From positions 7,378,001-7,442,000 of the forward strand of contig NZ_CP064703.1 in the NCBI RefSeq assembly GCF_023101085.1: a stretch of 64,000 nucleotides of DNA, read 5' to 3'. How positions within the stretch are numbered: the stretch's first letter is position 1; each line of letters starts with the position of its first letter. Positions 1 through 8,285 of this stretch are shown one piece after another. A program made the position numbers and the translations under genes. Under the pieces are notes generated by a model. It saw only the letters and a program-made list of their open reading frames with translations. It had not been told where the DNA came from and ran no database searches. This DNA is from Bradyrhizobium sp. 170 (GTDB taxonomy: Bacteria > Pseudomonadota > Alphaproteobacteria > Rhizobiales > Xanthobacteraceae).

Positions 1-99
1 CGGCCGGAACTGGTTCCAGTCAATGAAATATGGCCCGACAAGCGCGGCAATCAACGCAATGATGAAGGCGATTGCCAGGCCGAGCAGCGTCGTCTGCAC
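1..99 (-). CDS. AsmA-family protein, N-terminal fragment (cut by window edge)
   Basis: Only the first 33 codons are present. The reading frame starts at a GTG at 99-97 with a good ribosome binding site (AGGGGAG) just upstream. The fragment is one hydrophobic transmembrane helix followed by GPYFIDWNQFRP, the hallmark start of rhizobial AsmA-like proteins, which are anchored in the inner membrane and whose large periplasmic part is linked to outer-membrane assembly or lipid transport. The family name rests on this short match, so the call is moderate. The body of the gene lies outside the window. Confidence 0.65.
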   Translation of the reverse strand, partial: MQTTLLGLAIAFIIALIAALVGPYFIDWNQFRP

Positions 100-268
100 G
101 GTATCTCCCCTTGAACCGCCCCGGCGCGCAGGCCGCGCTACGCCGAACCCGGCCCCGGAGCAGCCCGGAATATAGAGGCAAGTGCGGCGATGTCACAGCG
201 GCATACTGACAGGCGCCCCGCCCGGCTCCAAGCACCGGAGCCGAGGGTTAAAACGCCCCGCCAAGGCC

Positions 269-1501
269 TTACCAGCTCGCCGGCAGGCGCTTCAGGCCGC
301 GCAGCACGAAGGTCGGCCGCCATTCCGGATTGACAGCGTCATCCAGCCGCAGGTCCGGCAGCCGGCGCAGCAGGGTCGAAATCGCGACTTCGGCCTCGAT
401 CCGCGCCAGCTGGGCGCCGAGGCAGAAGTGGATGCCGCCGCCAAAGAATAGCGGCCTTACATTGGGCCGGGCGATATCGAGGCGTTCCGGGTGGTCGGGA
501 TAGACCGCGGGGTCGTGGTTGGCCGAGCCCAGCAGACAGAGCACGCTCTCGCCCTTGGGAATTCGCTTTCCGCCGAGGTCTTCGATGTCTTCCAGCGCCA
601 CCCGGCCGGTCAGTTGCACCGAGGAGTCGTAGCGCAGGAATTCCTCGATGGCGTTGGTGATGAGCTCGGGCCTGGCCTTGAGCAGCGCGAGCTGGTCGGG
701 ATTGCGATGCAGCGCCAGCAAGCCGTTGCCGATCAGGTTGACGGTGGTCTCGTGGCCCGCGCCGAACAGCAGAATGATATTGGCGGTCAGTTCCTCGTTG
801 GAGAGCTTGCTGCCGTCCTCCTCGGCCTGCACCAGCTGCGTAATCAGGTCGTCACCGGGGGTCTTGCGCCGCAGCTCGAACATCTGCTGGAAATACATCG
901 CCGCCATCGCATTGCCGGCATTGCCCTGCTTGATTTCGTCCGGCGTCAGCGGCACCGGATCGAGCAGGCGTCCGCCATCGCGCGAACTTGTATAAAATAC
1001 CTCGCGATGCTCCTCGGGGATTCCGAGCATGTCGCAGATGATGGTGACCGGCAGGCGGAACGCGAAATCCTCGATCAGGTCCATCTTGCCCTGCGGAATG
1101 ATCCGGTCGAGCGTCTCGTCGACGACCTGCTGGATGCGCGGGCTCATGTCCTCGACCCGGCGGGCGGTGAACGCCTTCACCACCAGCCCGCGCAGGCGGG
1201 TGTGGTCCGGCGGATCCTGCTGCAGCATCCAGTGGCTCATGCTGCGGAACACCGGCTCGTCCATGATCTTGGGGCCGTAGCGGCGGATCGTGCGCTCGAC
1301 GTAATCCTTGCCGAACCGCTTGTCGCGCATCACGAGGCTGACCTCGGCGTGGCGGCTCGCGACATACATGCCGAGCGGCGTCAGGTGCACCGGATCGGTG
1401 GTCCGCATCCGCTCGTAATGCGGATAGGGGTTGCGGATGAATTCCGGGTCCAGCGGATTGAACAACGGCGCGCTACTGGCAGGCTGAACATGTTCGTTCA
1501 T
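269..1501 (-). CDS. cytochrome P450
   Basis: A bacterial class I cytochrome P450 of 410 residues, a soluble heme monooxygenase that needs a separate ferredoxin and reductase, neither of which is in the window. Visible landmarks are the I-helix oxygen-activation motif AGHET (248-252), the K-helix ExxR pair (E287, R290) and the heme loop FGGGIHFCLG with the thiolate ligand C360. The ATG at 1501 is preferred over an upstream in-frame start because it has a GAGG site and begins the normal P450 N-terminus. It is transcribed divergently from a TetR regulator, with a palindromic operator between them, so substrate-induced derepression is likely. The substrate is unknown. Confidence 0.93.
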   Translation of the reverse strand: MNEHVQPASSAPLFNPLDPEFIRNPYPHYERMRTTDPVHLTPLGMYVASRHAEVSLVMRDKRFGKDYVERTIRRYGPKIMDEPVFRSMSHWMLQQDPPDHTRLRGLVVKAFTARRVEDMSPRIQQVVDETLDRIIPQGKMDLIEDFAFRLPVTIICDMLGIPEEHREVFYTSSRDGGRLLDPVPLTPDEIKQGNAGNAMAAMYFQQMFELRRKTPGDDLITQLVQAEEDGSKLSNEELTANIILLFGAGHETTVNLIGNGLLALHRNPDQLALLKARPELITNAIEEFLRYDSSVQLTGRVALEDIEDLGGKRIPKGESVLCLLGSANHDPAVYPDHPERLDIARPNVRPLFFGGGIHFCLGAQLARIEAEVAISTLLRRLPDLRLDDAVNPEWRPTFVLRGLKRLPASW

Positions 1502-1562
1502 GGTGACCTCAACTGGTTGCTGGCGGTGCGTAGCACAGCGCGTTTCCCCCGGGCCGGTCGAA

Positions 1563-1586
1563 ACTCGATACATTATTGTATTGAGT
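1563..1586. promoter_or_regulatory. imperfect palindrome, probable TetR operator
   Basis: A 24-bp imperfect palindrome with 10-bp arms, ACTCGATACA and TGTATTGAGT, around a 4-bp centre. The arms differ at one position pair. It lies between the P450 start (1501) and the TetR start (1611), where it could cover both promoters. The size and symmetry fit an operator for a TetR-family dimer. The assignment is inferred from position and symmetry. Confidence 0.65.
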
Positions 1587-1610
1587 TGCATTTTCGCCTA
1601 AACTGGGCGG

Positions 1611-2222
1611 ATGTCAAGAGTGCGAACCAGACCCACAAGGGACGACACCCGCGAAAAGCTGTTCGAGGCGGCGGCGCGCGTGTTCGAGGAACAGGGCATC
1701 GGCGGCGCCAGCATCGAGGCGATCGCGGCGGCGGCCGGCTTCACGCGCGGGGCGTTCTATTCGAATTTCAAGAGCAAGGACGAACTGATCATCGCCATGC
1801 TCGAGGATCACGTCGAGCAATCCATCGGGCGCATCCGCGATCTGCTCGAGAAGCATAGGAACCTTGCGGATTTCATCGATGCGCTGAAGACCATGGACCG
1901 CAGCCAGCAGGATCCGCTCGGCCGCTCTCCCCTGCTGCATATGGAAATGATCCTGTTCGTGGCGCGCGCCGAAAAGCGCCGGCCTGAACTCGCCAAGCGG
2001 CTGCGCGCCCGCCGAAAGCTGGTCACCGACATCATCGAAACCACGGCCAGGAACAGCGGCCGGACGACTATTCTGAATCCGACATGGGCCGGCGCGCTGG
2101 TGCTGGCGCTGGAGGACGGCTTCCGCCTGCACCGCCTGATCGATCCCGAGACCACGCCGCCCGACAGCTTTTTTCGCGCCATCGGCGACCTGCAGAGGAC
2201 GATGGGAATTTCATCGGCCTGA
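1611..2222 (+). CDS. TetR/AcrR-family transcriptional regulator
   Basis: A 203-residue regulator. The first 60 residues form the TetR DNA-binding domain: helices around REKLFEAAARVF, then the helix-turn-helix ending in the family motif AAAAGFTRGAFYSNF, followed by FKSKDEL. The C-terminal 130 residues are a helical ligand-binding domain without recognisable specificity. It is divergent from the P450 gene and separated from it by a palindrome, so it most likely represses the P450 gene and itself until a small molecule binds. Confidence 0.92.
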   Translation: MSRVRTRPTRDDTREKLFEAAARVFEEQGIGGASIEAIAAAAGFTRGAFYSNFKSKDELIIAMLEDHVEQSIGRIRDLLEKHRNLADFIDALKTMDRSQQDPLGRSPLLHMEMILFVARAEKRRPELAKRLRARRKLVTDIIETTARNSGRTTILNPTWAGALVLALEDGFRLHRLIDPETTPPDSFFRAIGDLQRTMGISSA

Positions 2223-2273
2223 AACGGAAATATCCGCCTCGCGCAAGTCATTATGAGTCGCTAGCGTTAGCGG

Positions 2274-3350
2274 ATGCCTGCGAACGCCGACACCGGAAAT
2301 TCGACACATTCCGTGCACCGACGCACACGTCGTATCAATGCACCCGGATGGCCGCGCCTGAAGTGCCTGGCTTTGATTTCTCTGTGTCTTGCCGCCGCGA
2401 TCGACGCCAGGGCCGGGGAAGTCATTTCGCTCGCGCTGCCGATCAAGTGCCAACCGGGCGTGACCTGCTTCTTTCAGAACTATGTCGATCACGATGCCTC
2501 GGACAAGGCCCGCGACTATCGCTGCGGCGGACGCAGCTATGACGGTCACGACGGCACCGACATCAGGATCCGGAACCTGGAAATACAGCGACAGGGAATA
2601 GAGGTGCTCGCCGCGGCGCCAGGACGCGTGATCGGGATGCGCAACGACATGGAAGACATCTCGGTCAAGACCGCGGGAAAGGCGGCCATCGCCGGAAAGG
2701 AATGCGGCAACGGCGTGGTCATCGAGCATGAGGGCGGCTGGCGCACCCAATATTGTCACATGGCCAAGGGCAGTGTCCGGGTCAATGCCGGCGATCAAAT
2801 GACGGCCGGGCAGCCGATCGGCCTGGTCGGCCTGTCCGGCGATACCGAATTCTTTCATCTTCATTTCACGGTGCGGCATCGCGGAAAAATCGTGGATCCC
2901 TTTGCCTATGGTGCGCCTGAGAATTCCTGCGGTAGCGGCCGGTCGATCTGGGCCAGTTCCCTTGGCGAGCAGACGCAATACCGTCCCCGCGAAATCATCG
3001 ATTACGGCTTTGCCGGTATCGCGCCGACCATGGAGCTGATTGAATCAGGAGAAATCGCCAGACATCCCGTTACCCCGGGCTCGGATGCGCTCGTCGCCTA
3101 TGTCAGGGCCATCGGCTTGCAGGCCGGCGACGAGCAATTCCTCTCGGTGCAAGGCCCGGGCGGCGCTTCCGTCTCCGCCGCCAATCTTCCCGCCCTCGAT
3201 CGGGACAAGGCGCAGTTCCTTGTTATTGCCGGAAAGAAGCGCAACGAACCAGCGTGGCCTGCCGGCCGCTACGCCGCGACGTACCGGGTGATCAGAGACG
3301 GCGCGGAAGTGCTGCGAAAAACGTTCGACATTGAAGCGCGTTCTCGATGA
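2274..3350 (+). CDS. M23-family (LytM-type) metallopeptidase, secreted
   Basis: A 358-residue protein with a positively charged N-terminus and a hydrophobic segment at about residues 28-46 ending in a plausible cleavage site (DARA/GEV), so probably periplasmic. The peptidase M23 core is intact: the zinc ligands are H92-x3-D96 (in GHDGTD) and H195-x-H197 (in HLHF), and H162 (QYCH) fits the catalytic histidine. Family members cleave peptidoglycan cross-links. About 150 residues follow the catalytic domain and are not recognised. The start is uncertain, since the hydrophobic stretch begins rather late for a classical signal peptide. No operon partner is evident. Confidence 0.85.
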   Translation: MPANADTGNSTHSVHRRTRRINAPGWPRLKCLALISLCLAAAIDARAGEVISLALPIKCQPGVTCFFQNYVDHDASDKARDYRCGGRSYDGHDGTDIRIRNLEIQRQGIEVLAAAPGRVIGMRNDMEDISVKTAGKAAIAGKECGNGVVIEHEGGWRTQYCHMAKGSVRVNAGDQMTAGQPIGLVGLSGDTEFFHLHFTVRHRGKIVDPFAYGAPENSCGSGRSIWASSLGEQTQYRPREIIDYGFAGIAPTMELIESGEIARHPVTPGSDALVAYVRAIGLQAGDEQFLSVQGPGGASVSAANLPALDRDKAQFLVIAGKKRNEPAWPAGRYAATYRVIRDGAEVLRKTFDIEARSR

Positions 3351-3373
3351 GCCGTGGTCGAGAGCAATTGCAG

Positions 3374-4675
3374 TTAGCCCGCGCCGCTCCTGATTTGCGC
3401 CTTGTGCATTTGTCCCGCGACCGCCCTCACCTTGCCAGGCGCCGCCCGCCAGATCGCCACCGCCGACAGGATGCTGACGGCGATGCCGATCGCAAAGGCT
3501 GACGTGTAGCTGCCTGAAAGATCATACAGCAACCCGGTCGCCCACGGGCCTGCCGCGCCGCCCGCCAGTGCCGCCAGCATGATGGTGCCAAAAATGCTGC
3601 CGTAATGCTTGCCCTGGAATATTTCGAGCACCACCGCGCCCATGACCGACGTCAGGCCATAGCCAAGCGCGCCCTGGGTGAAGATCATGAGATAGACCAG
3701 CGGCAACACCGGCGCGAATTTCAGGGCGATCAGCGCGGCGAAACAGATCGCAAAGCCGGCGCAGCTGATGGCCCAGATCCATTCGCGCCCGATCCGGTCG
3801 GAAAGATGCCCGAGCCAGATCTGGCCGAGGATTCCGAGCAGGCTGACGACGCCGAGCGCCCACACCGCAACATTCGCGCTGAAGCCGATATCGAGCAGAA
3901 ATTTGGTCTGGTGCACCTGCACCGCATACCAGACATAAAGACCACAGAAGTAACCGAGCGAAATCCACCAGAATCGCGCGGTGCGCAGCGCGCGGCGCAG
4001 CGTCCAGTCGGTATTGGCCCACACGGGATCGACGACGTTCGAGCGAGGCGCGGCCGATGTCGCCGACGGCGCCGCATCGCCATCCGGCAATAACCCGATA
4101 TCCTCGGGGCGCTTGCGCAGCAACAGGTTGATCGGGGCGAGCACGGCGAGCACCAGAATGCCCATCGCGGTGCACGCGGTGCGCCAGCCGGTCTGCTCGA
4201 TCAAATGCTGCACCCACGGCAGCAAGGTCACCGAGCCGATGCCGACGCCGGCAAAGGCGAGCCCCATGGCGAGCCCGCGGCGGCGAATGAACCAGTTCGG
4301 CAGAAACAGCGATTGGCCGGAATAGCCGAGGCACACGCTGCCCGCGCCGACCAGCACGCCGATCGTGAGATAGAGATGCCAGGGCTGCGTCGTCAACGGC
4401 GCGAGCAACAGCCCGCCGCCCATCAGCAAGACGCCGAGCTCCATCACCCCGCGCGGCCCGAAGCGATCCATCATGCGCCCGATCAGCGGACTGACGGCAC
4501 CCGATACCACGAAGCCGAAGGAGAAAGCGCCGGCCGTGACGCCGCGCTCCCATCCGAACTCGGAAATGATCGGCGGAAAGAACAGCGAGAACGCCGTCCG
4601 CGCATTGACGCCGATCGCCATGGTGACGAACGTCACGACGACGATCAGCCAGCCGTAGAAGAAGGGAAGACGCAT
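3374..4675 (-). CDS. MFS transporter (OFA/oxalate-formate-like group)
   Basis: A major facilitator superfamily protein of 433 residues with about 12 membrane segments. It begins with the FYGWLIV motif typical of the OFA-like group (monocarboxylate or oxalate/formate exchange). MFS signature loops are present, such as GRMMDRFGPRG after TM2 and GHLSDRIGRE in the second half. The ATG at 4675 was chosen because the upstream extension is basic and low-complexity with only a TTG start. The substrate is not evident. It converges with the M23 peptidase gene and has no co-transcribed partner. Confidence 0.85.
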   Translation of the reverse strand: MRLPFFYGWLIVVVTFVTMAIGVNARTAFSLFFPPIISEFGWERGVTAGAFSFGFVVSGAVSPLIGRMMDRFGPRGVMELGVLLMGGGLLLAPLTTQPWHLYLTIGVLVGAGSVCLGYSGQSLFLPNWFIRRRGLAMGLAFAGVGIGSVTLLPWVQHLIEQTGWRTACTAMGILVLAVLAPINLLLRKRPEDIGLLPDGDAAPSATSAAPRSNVVDPVWANTDWTLRRALRTARFWWISLGYFCGLYVWYAVQVHQTKFLLDIGFSANVAVWALGVVSLLGILGQIWLGHLSDRIGREWIWAISCAGFAICFAALIALKFAPVLPLVYLMIFTQGALGYGLTSVMGAVVLEIFQGKHYGSIFGTIMLAALAGGAAGPWATGLLYDLSGSYTSAFAIGIAVSILSAVAIWRAAPGKVRAVAGQMHKAQIRSGAG

Positions 4676-5001
4676 TGGGGGGCTTTTTTGTGTGGATTTT
4701 CTTCGATGTCTCGGCAATGAGGATGTTCTTGGCAATAGTCTGATCGGCCATCACCTTCGCATCCGCGACTCAAGATGACACGAATTTCTTAGGGACCGTA
4801 CCCGGATGTGGTTTCGATGCACAACCTTATCCGGTGTTTCACCACTTAATCGCTTTAGAATTGTGACGCGCCTCGATCGTTTCGCTTGTCGAGGGGCCCT
4901 CGTGGTTGGCAGCTCTTGATTCCGAGTGCTTTTCGCGCAGCTCTTGCGTGTGGTTCCATACCATCTAAGATGCAGAGCCGGGATCGCGAAATTGGTTCAA
5001 C
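4676..5001. other. intergenic region without visible gene
   Basis: This 326-base gap separates the MFS gene from the cyclase gene, whose starts diverge here. Base composition is less GC-rich than the coding DNA on either side, as expected for a promoter region. I found no clear operator, terminator or small ORF. The open frames in it are shadows of the neighbours. Confidence 0.5.
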
Positions 5002-6927
5002 ATGAACGATGAAGCGGTGGACAAAGGCGAAGAACAAGCCGCCCGGACCGGGCGATTTGCTGTACCGGGTGCAGGCGTTGCACTCGTGCGTCAAGAGACT
5101 GTCGTGCTGCTGGTCGATCTCGTGGAATCGGTGCGGCTCATGCGAGAGCACGAAGCTTTCACCGTTCGCCGATGGGCAGACTTTGTCGGCACCGTCACTA
5201 CTGAGATACTGCCGCACTATCGCGGCGTCTTGGTGAAGAGTCTCGGTGATGGCCTTCTGGCGCGTTTCGAGACGGTGCCTGACGCCGCTGATGCCGCCGC
5301 CGCGATGCATCGGACACTTGCCGCGCAGAACGTCGGCATGCCCGAAGACCAGCATTTCGACCTGCGCGCCGGAATCAACGCCGCGATGGCATGGAGCGAC
5401 GGGATCGATATCTACGGGACCGGCGTAAACCTGGCGGCGCGGCTGGCAACGCTGGCCGGCCCGGGCGAGACGATTGCCAGCGCCTCAGCGCATGAGCAAC
5501 TGGCGGCCGCCTTGGCAAGTCTTGCGAAGCCCGGCGAGACCATCGGCAGCGCCACAGCACGCGACGAGCTTACGCATGGTGTCGATGCGTCGTGCGAAGA
5601 CCTTGGAGAATGCATTCTCAAACATTTTGACAAGCCGGTTCGGGCCTATCGCGTTGGCCCGCCTAGTCCGCTTCCAAGCCTTACTCGGCGGCGCGACTAT
5701 GGAACGGCCATGCAGCCGACCATTGCCGTGATCCCCTTCTCTGCGAGGAGCGACAGCCCAGCGCTTTTCGATGTCGGCAACCTGATTGCCGACAGCGTGA
5801 TCTGGCGGCTGTCGAAGGCAGCGGACCTGAAGGTGATTTCACGCCTGTCGACTGCCGTATTCCGCGGCCGCGCGAGCGATGTCGCAGAGGTGTCGGCGCA
5901 TCTTGGCGCCACCTATGTCCTCGGCGGCGCGTATGTTGCGGATGCGGGCAAGATCATGGTGACTGCCGAACTCTCCGAAGCGCGCAACAACCAAGTGGTC
6001 TGGACCGACCGATTGAACGGCGAAATCGGCGATCTGCTGAGGCCGGAAAGCGAACTGGCGGATCGTATCGCCCAGGCAGTGCATTTGTCCGTACTCGACG
6101 CCGAGGTCGAGCATATCCTGACCCAGCCGCTGCCGACGCTCGAGAGCTACTCGCTGCTGCTTGGCAGCATCAAGTTGATGCATCGCTCCAGCAAGGAGGA
6201 GTTTCTCCAGACGCGGAGAATCCTTGACGAACTGATTAACCGGCATAGCCGGATCGCGGCCCCGCGCGCTTGGCTCGGTAACTGGTACATCCTGCAGGTG
6301 ACGCGCGGCTGGTCTGAGGACCGCAAGCGCGAGGCGGTCGAGGCCTTAAGCGCAACCCACGCCGCCCTCGACCGGGATCCGTCGGATGCGCTGGCGCTGG
6401 CGACCGAAGGGTTTGTCTACTGTCACTTGTTGAAGGACTTGGAGACCGCTCGCAAGCGCTGCAACGATGCCGTGAATGCCAACCCCAGCCACGCCCTCGG
6501 CTGGCTCTATCTCGGCACCGTTAACGCGTTCATGGGGGAAGGGAAAGCGGCTGTGGACGCGACACGCCGCGCGATAGAGCTCTCTCCGCTCGATCCGCAA
6601 CGCTACTACTTCGAGTGCCTTGGCGCGGCGGCAGAGCTTTCCGCGCATCAATACGAGAATGCTGAAAGGCTTGCGCGCTCATCGCTTGTGCACCACCGCA
6701 TGCATTCTTCCACGTGGCGGGCCCTGACGATCTCGCTCGTGGCGCAGGAGCGAATGGATGAGGCGCGCGAGGCGCTCGCCAGGCTGCTGCAACTCGAGCC
6801 GCAGTTGACGGTGGAGCGATATCTTGCGCGCATGCCGAATGCGGCGCTCGAAACCGGCCGGCAATGGGCGTGCTGCCTGGCCATGGCGGGGTTGCCGTCG
6901 GGAAACGGCAACTCGAACCGGCATTGA
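5002..6927 (+). CDS. class III adenylate cyclase with FlgO/TolB-like domain and TPR repeats
   Basis: A 641-residue protein with no membrane segment, so cytoplasmic. Residues about 30-220 form a class III nucleotidyl cyclase domain with metal-binding D39 and D83, transition-state N143 and R147, and K79 and D136 where adenine-selecting Lys and Asp occur, so an active adenylate cyclase is likely. Residues about 240-350 (TIAVIPF to VVWTDRL) match the FlgO/TolB-like domain often fused to such cyclases. Residues about 370-620 are TPR-like helices. A 23-residue segment is duplicated in tandem at 148-193. The PAP2-like and S8 peptidase genes follow on the same strand, so it may be their signalling component. 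Confidence 0.88.
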   Translation: MNDEAVDKGEEQAARTGRFAVPGAGVALVRQETVVLLVDLVESVRLMREHEAFTVRRWADFVGTVTTEILPHYRGVLVKSLGDGLLARFETVPDAADAAAAMHRTLAAQNVGMPEDQHFDLRAGINAAMAWSDGIDIYGTGVNLAARLATLAGPGETIASASAHEQLAAALASLAKPGETIGSATARDELTHGVDASCEDLGECILKHFDKPVRAYRVGPPSPLPSLTRRRDYGTAMQPTIAVIPFSARSDSPALFDVGNLIADSVIWRLSKAADLKVISRLSTAVFRGRASDVAEVSAHLGATYVLGGAYVADAGKIMVTAELSEARNNQVVWTDRLNGEIGDLLRPESELADRIAQAVHLSVLDAEVEHILTQPLPTLESYSLLLGSIKLMHRSSKEEFLQTRRILDELINRHSRIAAPRAWLGNWYILQVTRGWSEDRKREAVEALSATHAALDRDPSDALALATEGFVYCHLLKDLETARKRCNDAVNANPSHALGWLYLGTVNAFMGEGKAAVDATRRAIELSPLDPQRYYFECLGAAAELSAHQYENAERLARSSLVHHRMHSSTWRALTISLVAQERMDEAREALARLLQLEPQLTVERYLARMPNAALETGRQWACCLAMAGLPSGNGNSNRH

Positions 6928-7046
6928 TCCTGGAGAAAAATATCTGGCTCGTGTGAAGCAATACACATTCGGAACGGGCACTACCGGACAAATTGCAATG
7001 ACGCGCTTACTGGCGGAAAGCTGACTTACTCACAGAGGAGGCAGGA

Positions 7047-8168
7047 ATGACTCAACTGGGCGGAGCGGGTGGAGCGGGCGGAGCAGGTGGTGCGGGCGGA
7101 GCCGGTGGTGCCGGCGGGGCTGGTGGGGCCGGTGGCGACGGCGGCGCGGGCGGCGCGCTGCTTGGCACGCTGGCCGATGCCTATGCCAATTCGATCATGG
7201 TGGACGCGCTCATCCTCGGGCGCGAAGGGACGATCGTCGTTCCCGAGAATCCGACGCCCCCCCACTACACGTCCTACGCGCCGGCACTGCCGACGCCCAT
7301 CGATGACGAGAAACAAATGGAACGCTGGGAGCCGTGGGTTCGCGCCTACACGGCGATCGGCGAAATGATGCAGGGGATCAATTTTCAGGCATCTGGCAAC
7401 GCATTCCAGGTCCTGTCGGGCGCATCGTTGATTGCGGAAATCGGACGTCCGCTAAAATCGACGTTCGAGGCACAAATCCCGATGGTAATAAGCTGGGCCG
7501 AACTGCGTAACGAGCGTGCCACCGAAATCCTGGCCCAGATCGATCCGCAATACGCTTTCTGGTCCTCGATCGTCTACATGCACCCCGACCGGACCAAGCG
7601 CACATTCGAACTCATCAACATCCTGCTGCAGTTCTGCGTCTACGTGGAGATGCGCTTCAAGCACGCGCTGGCATGCTGGCGCCCGGTCGAATGCAATGCC
7701 CAGGTGCAACCGATGATCACAACCCCGGGACACGGGGCCTTCCCGATGGGACACGGAACCAATGCCTACGCCGTAGCCTACGTGCTGAGGAAGCTGCTAA
7801 ATCTCGATGCGGCAAACCCAACGGTGATCGACCAGCTCGAACGCCAGGCGGCGCGCATCGTAACCAACCGCGTCATAGCGGGAGTCCATTTCCCGGTCGA
7901 CAGCATGGCAGGACGCATGTTGGGCGTGGCCTTGGGTGAGTACTTCGTCGGGCGTTGCACGGGGGGCACATTCATGGGCCGGAAGTTCATCGCCGCCGGA
8001 ATCGACAGCGCTGCCACCACAGACTTCAATCCGTTCAGCGGTACTCAGGCGCTCGACACCTTGCCGTTCTACTCGCAATCCGCGGGAGCGACCATCGCGA
8101 AGTCAGATTTGATGGAGCATGTGTGGGACAAGGCGCAGTATGAGTGGGAAGGAAAATTTGGGCTCTGA
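7047..8168 (+). CDS. PAP2-superfamily / vanadium-haloperoxidase-like protein with (GGA)n N-terminus
   Basis: A 373-residue protein preceded by a near-ideal ribosome binding site (GAGGAGGCAGGA). Residues 5-37 are an almost pure Gly-Gly-Ala array with no signal peptide. The rest contains the three phosphate/vanadate-binding motifs of the acid-phosphatase/vanadium-haloperoxidase superfamily: K205-x6-R212-P213, PMGHG with H236, and R275-x5-H281 followed by D285. Spacing matches vanadium chloroperoxidases (Arg-x5-His), so it may be a vanadium haloperoxidase or a PAP2 phosphatase. Sequence alone does not decide. It sits between a cyclase gene and a serine peptidase gene, all on the plus strand. Confidence 0.82.
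   Translation: MTQLGGAGGAGGAGGAGGAGGAGGAGGAGGDGGAGGALLGTLADAYANSIMVDALILGREGTIVVPENPTPPHYTSYAPALPTPIDDEKQMERWEPWVRAYTAIGEMMQGINFQASGNAFQVLSGASLIAEIGRPLKSTFEAQIPMVISWAELRNERATEILAQIDPQYAFWSSIVYMHPDRTKRTFELINILLQFCVYVEMRFKHALACWRPVECNAQVQPMITTPGHGAFPMGHGTNAYAVAYVLRKLLNLDAANPTVIDQLERQAARIVTNRVIAGVHFPVDSMAGRMLGVALGEYFVGRCTGGTFMGRKFIAAGIDSAATTDFNPFSGTQALDTLPFYSQSAGATIAKSDLMEHVWDKAQYEWEGKFGL
7059..7157 (+). repeat. in-frame (Gly-Gly-Ala)n coding repeat
   Basis: The DNA encoding residues 5-37 of the PAP2-like protein is a run of 9-base GGN-GGN-GCN units (eleven, one with Asp in place of Ala). Third bases vary between units, so the peptide repeat looks selected rather than a fresh slippage product. 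The resulting glycine-rich tail is probably disordered. Confidence 0.9.
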
Positions 8169-8285
8169 TTGATTCAGCTCTGGATTCTTGTTTCGACGCG
8201 TTTTCTTCTCGCGAAACGGAATGCTCCTCGCTCGAAAACGCTATAGGGCAAGCATCGTTGTACAGCCGGAAGTGGAGAACGTTCC

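Noticed and set aside
491..1858. 455-residue open frame on the plus strand opposite the P450 gene
   Set aside because: It is a high-GC antisense shadow. The P450 frame carries all heme motifs, and the antisense product is low-complexity without a domain.
4855..5355. 166-residue minus-strand frame over the cyclase start
   Set aside because: Overlaps the well-supported cyclase N-terminus, with no motif or ribosome binding site.
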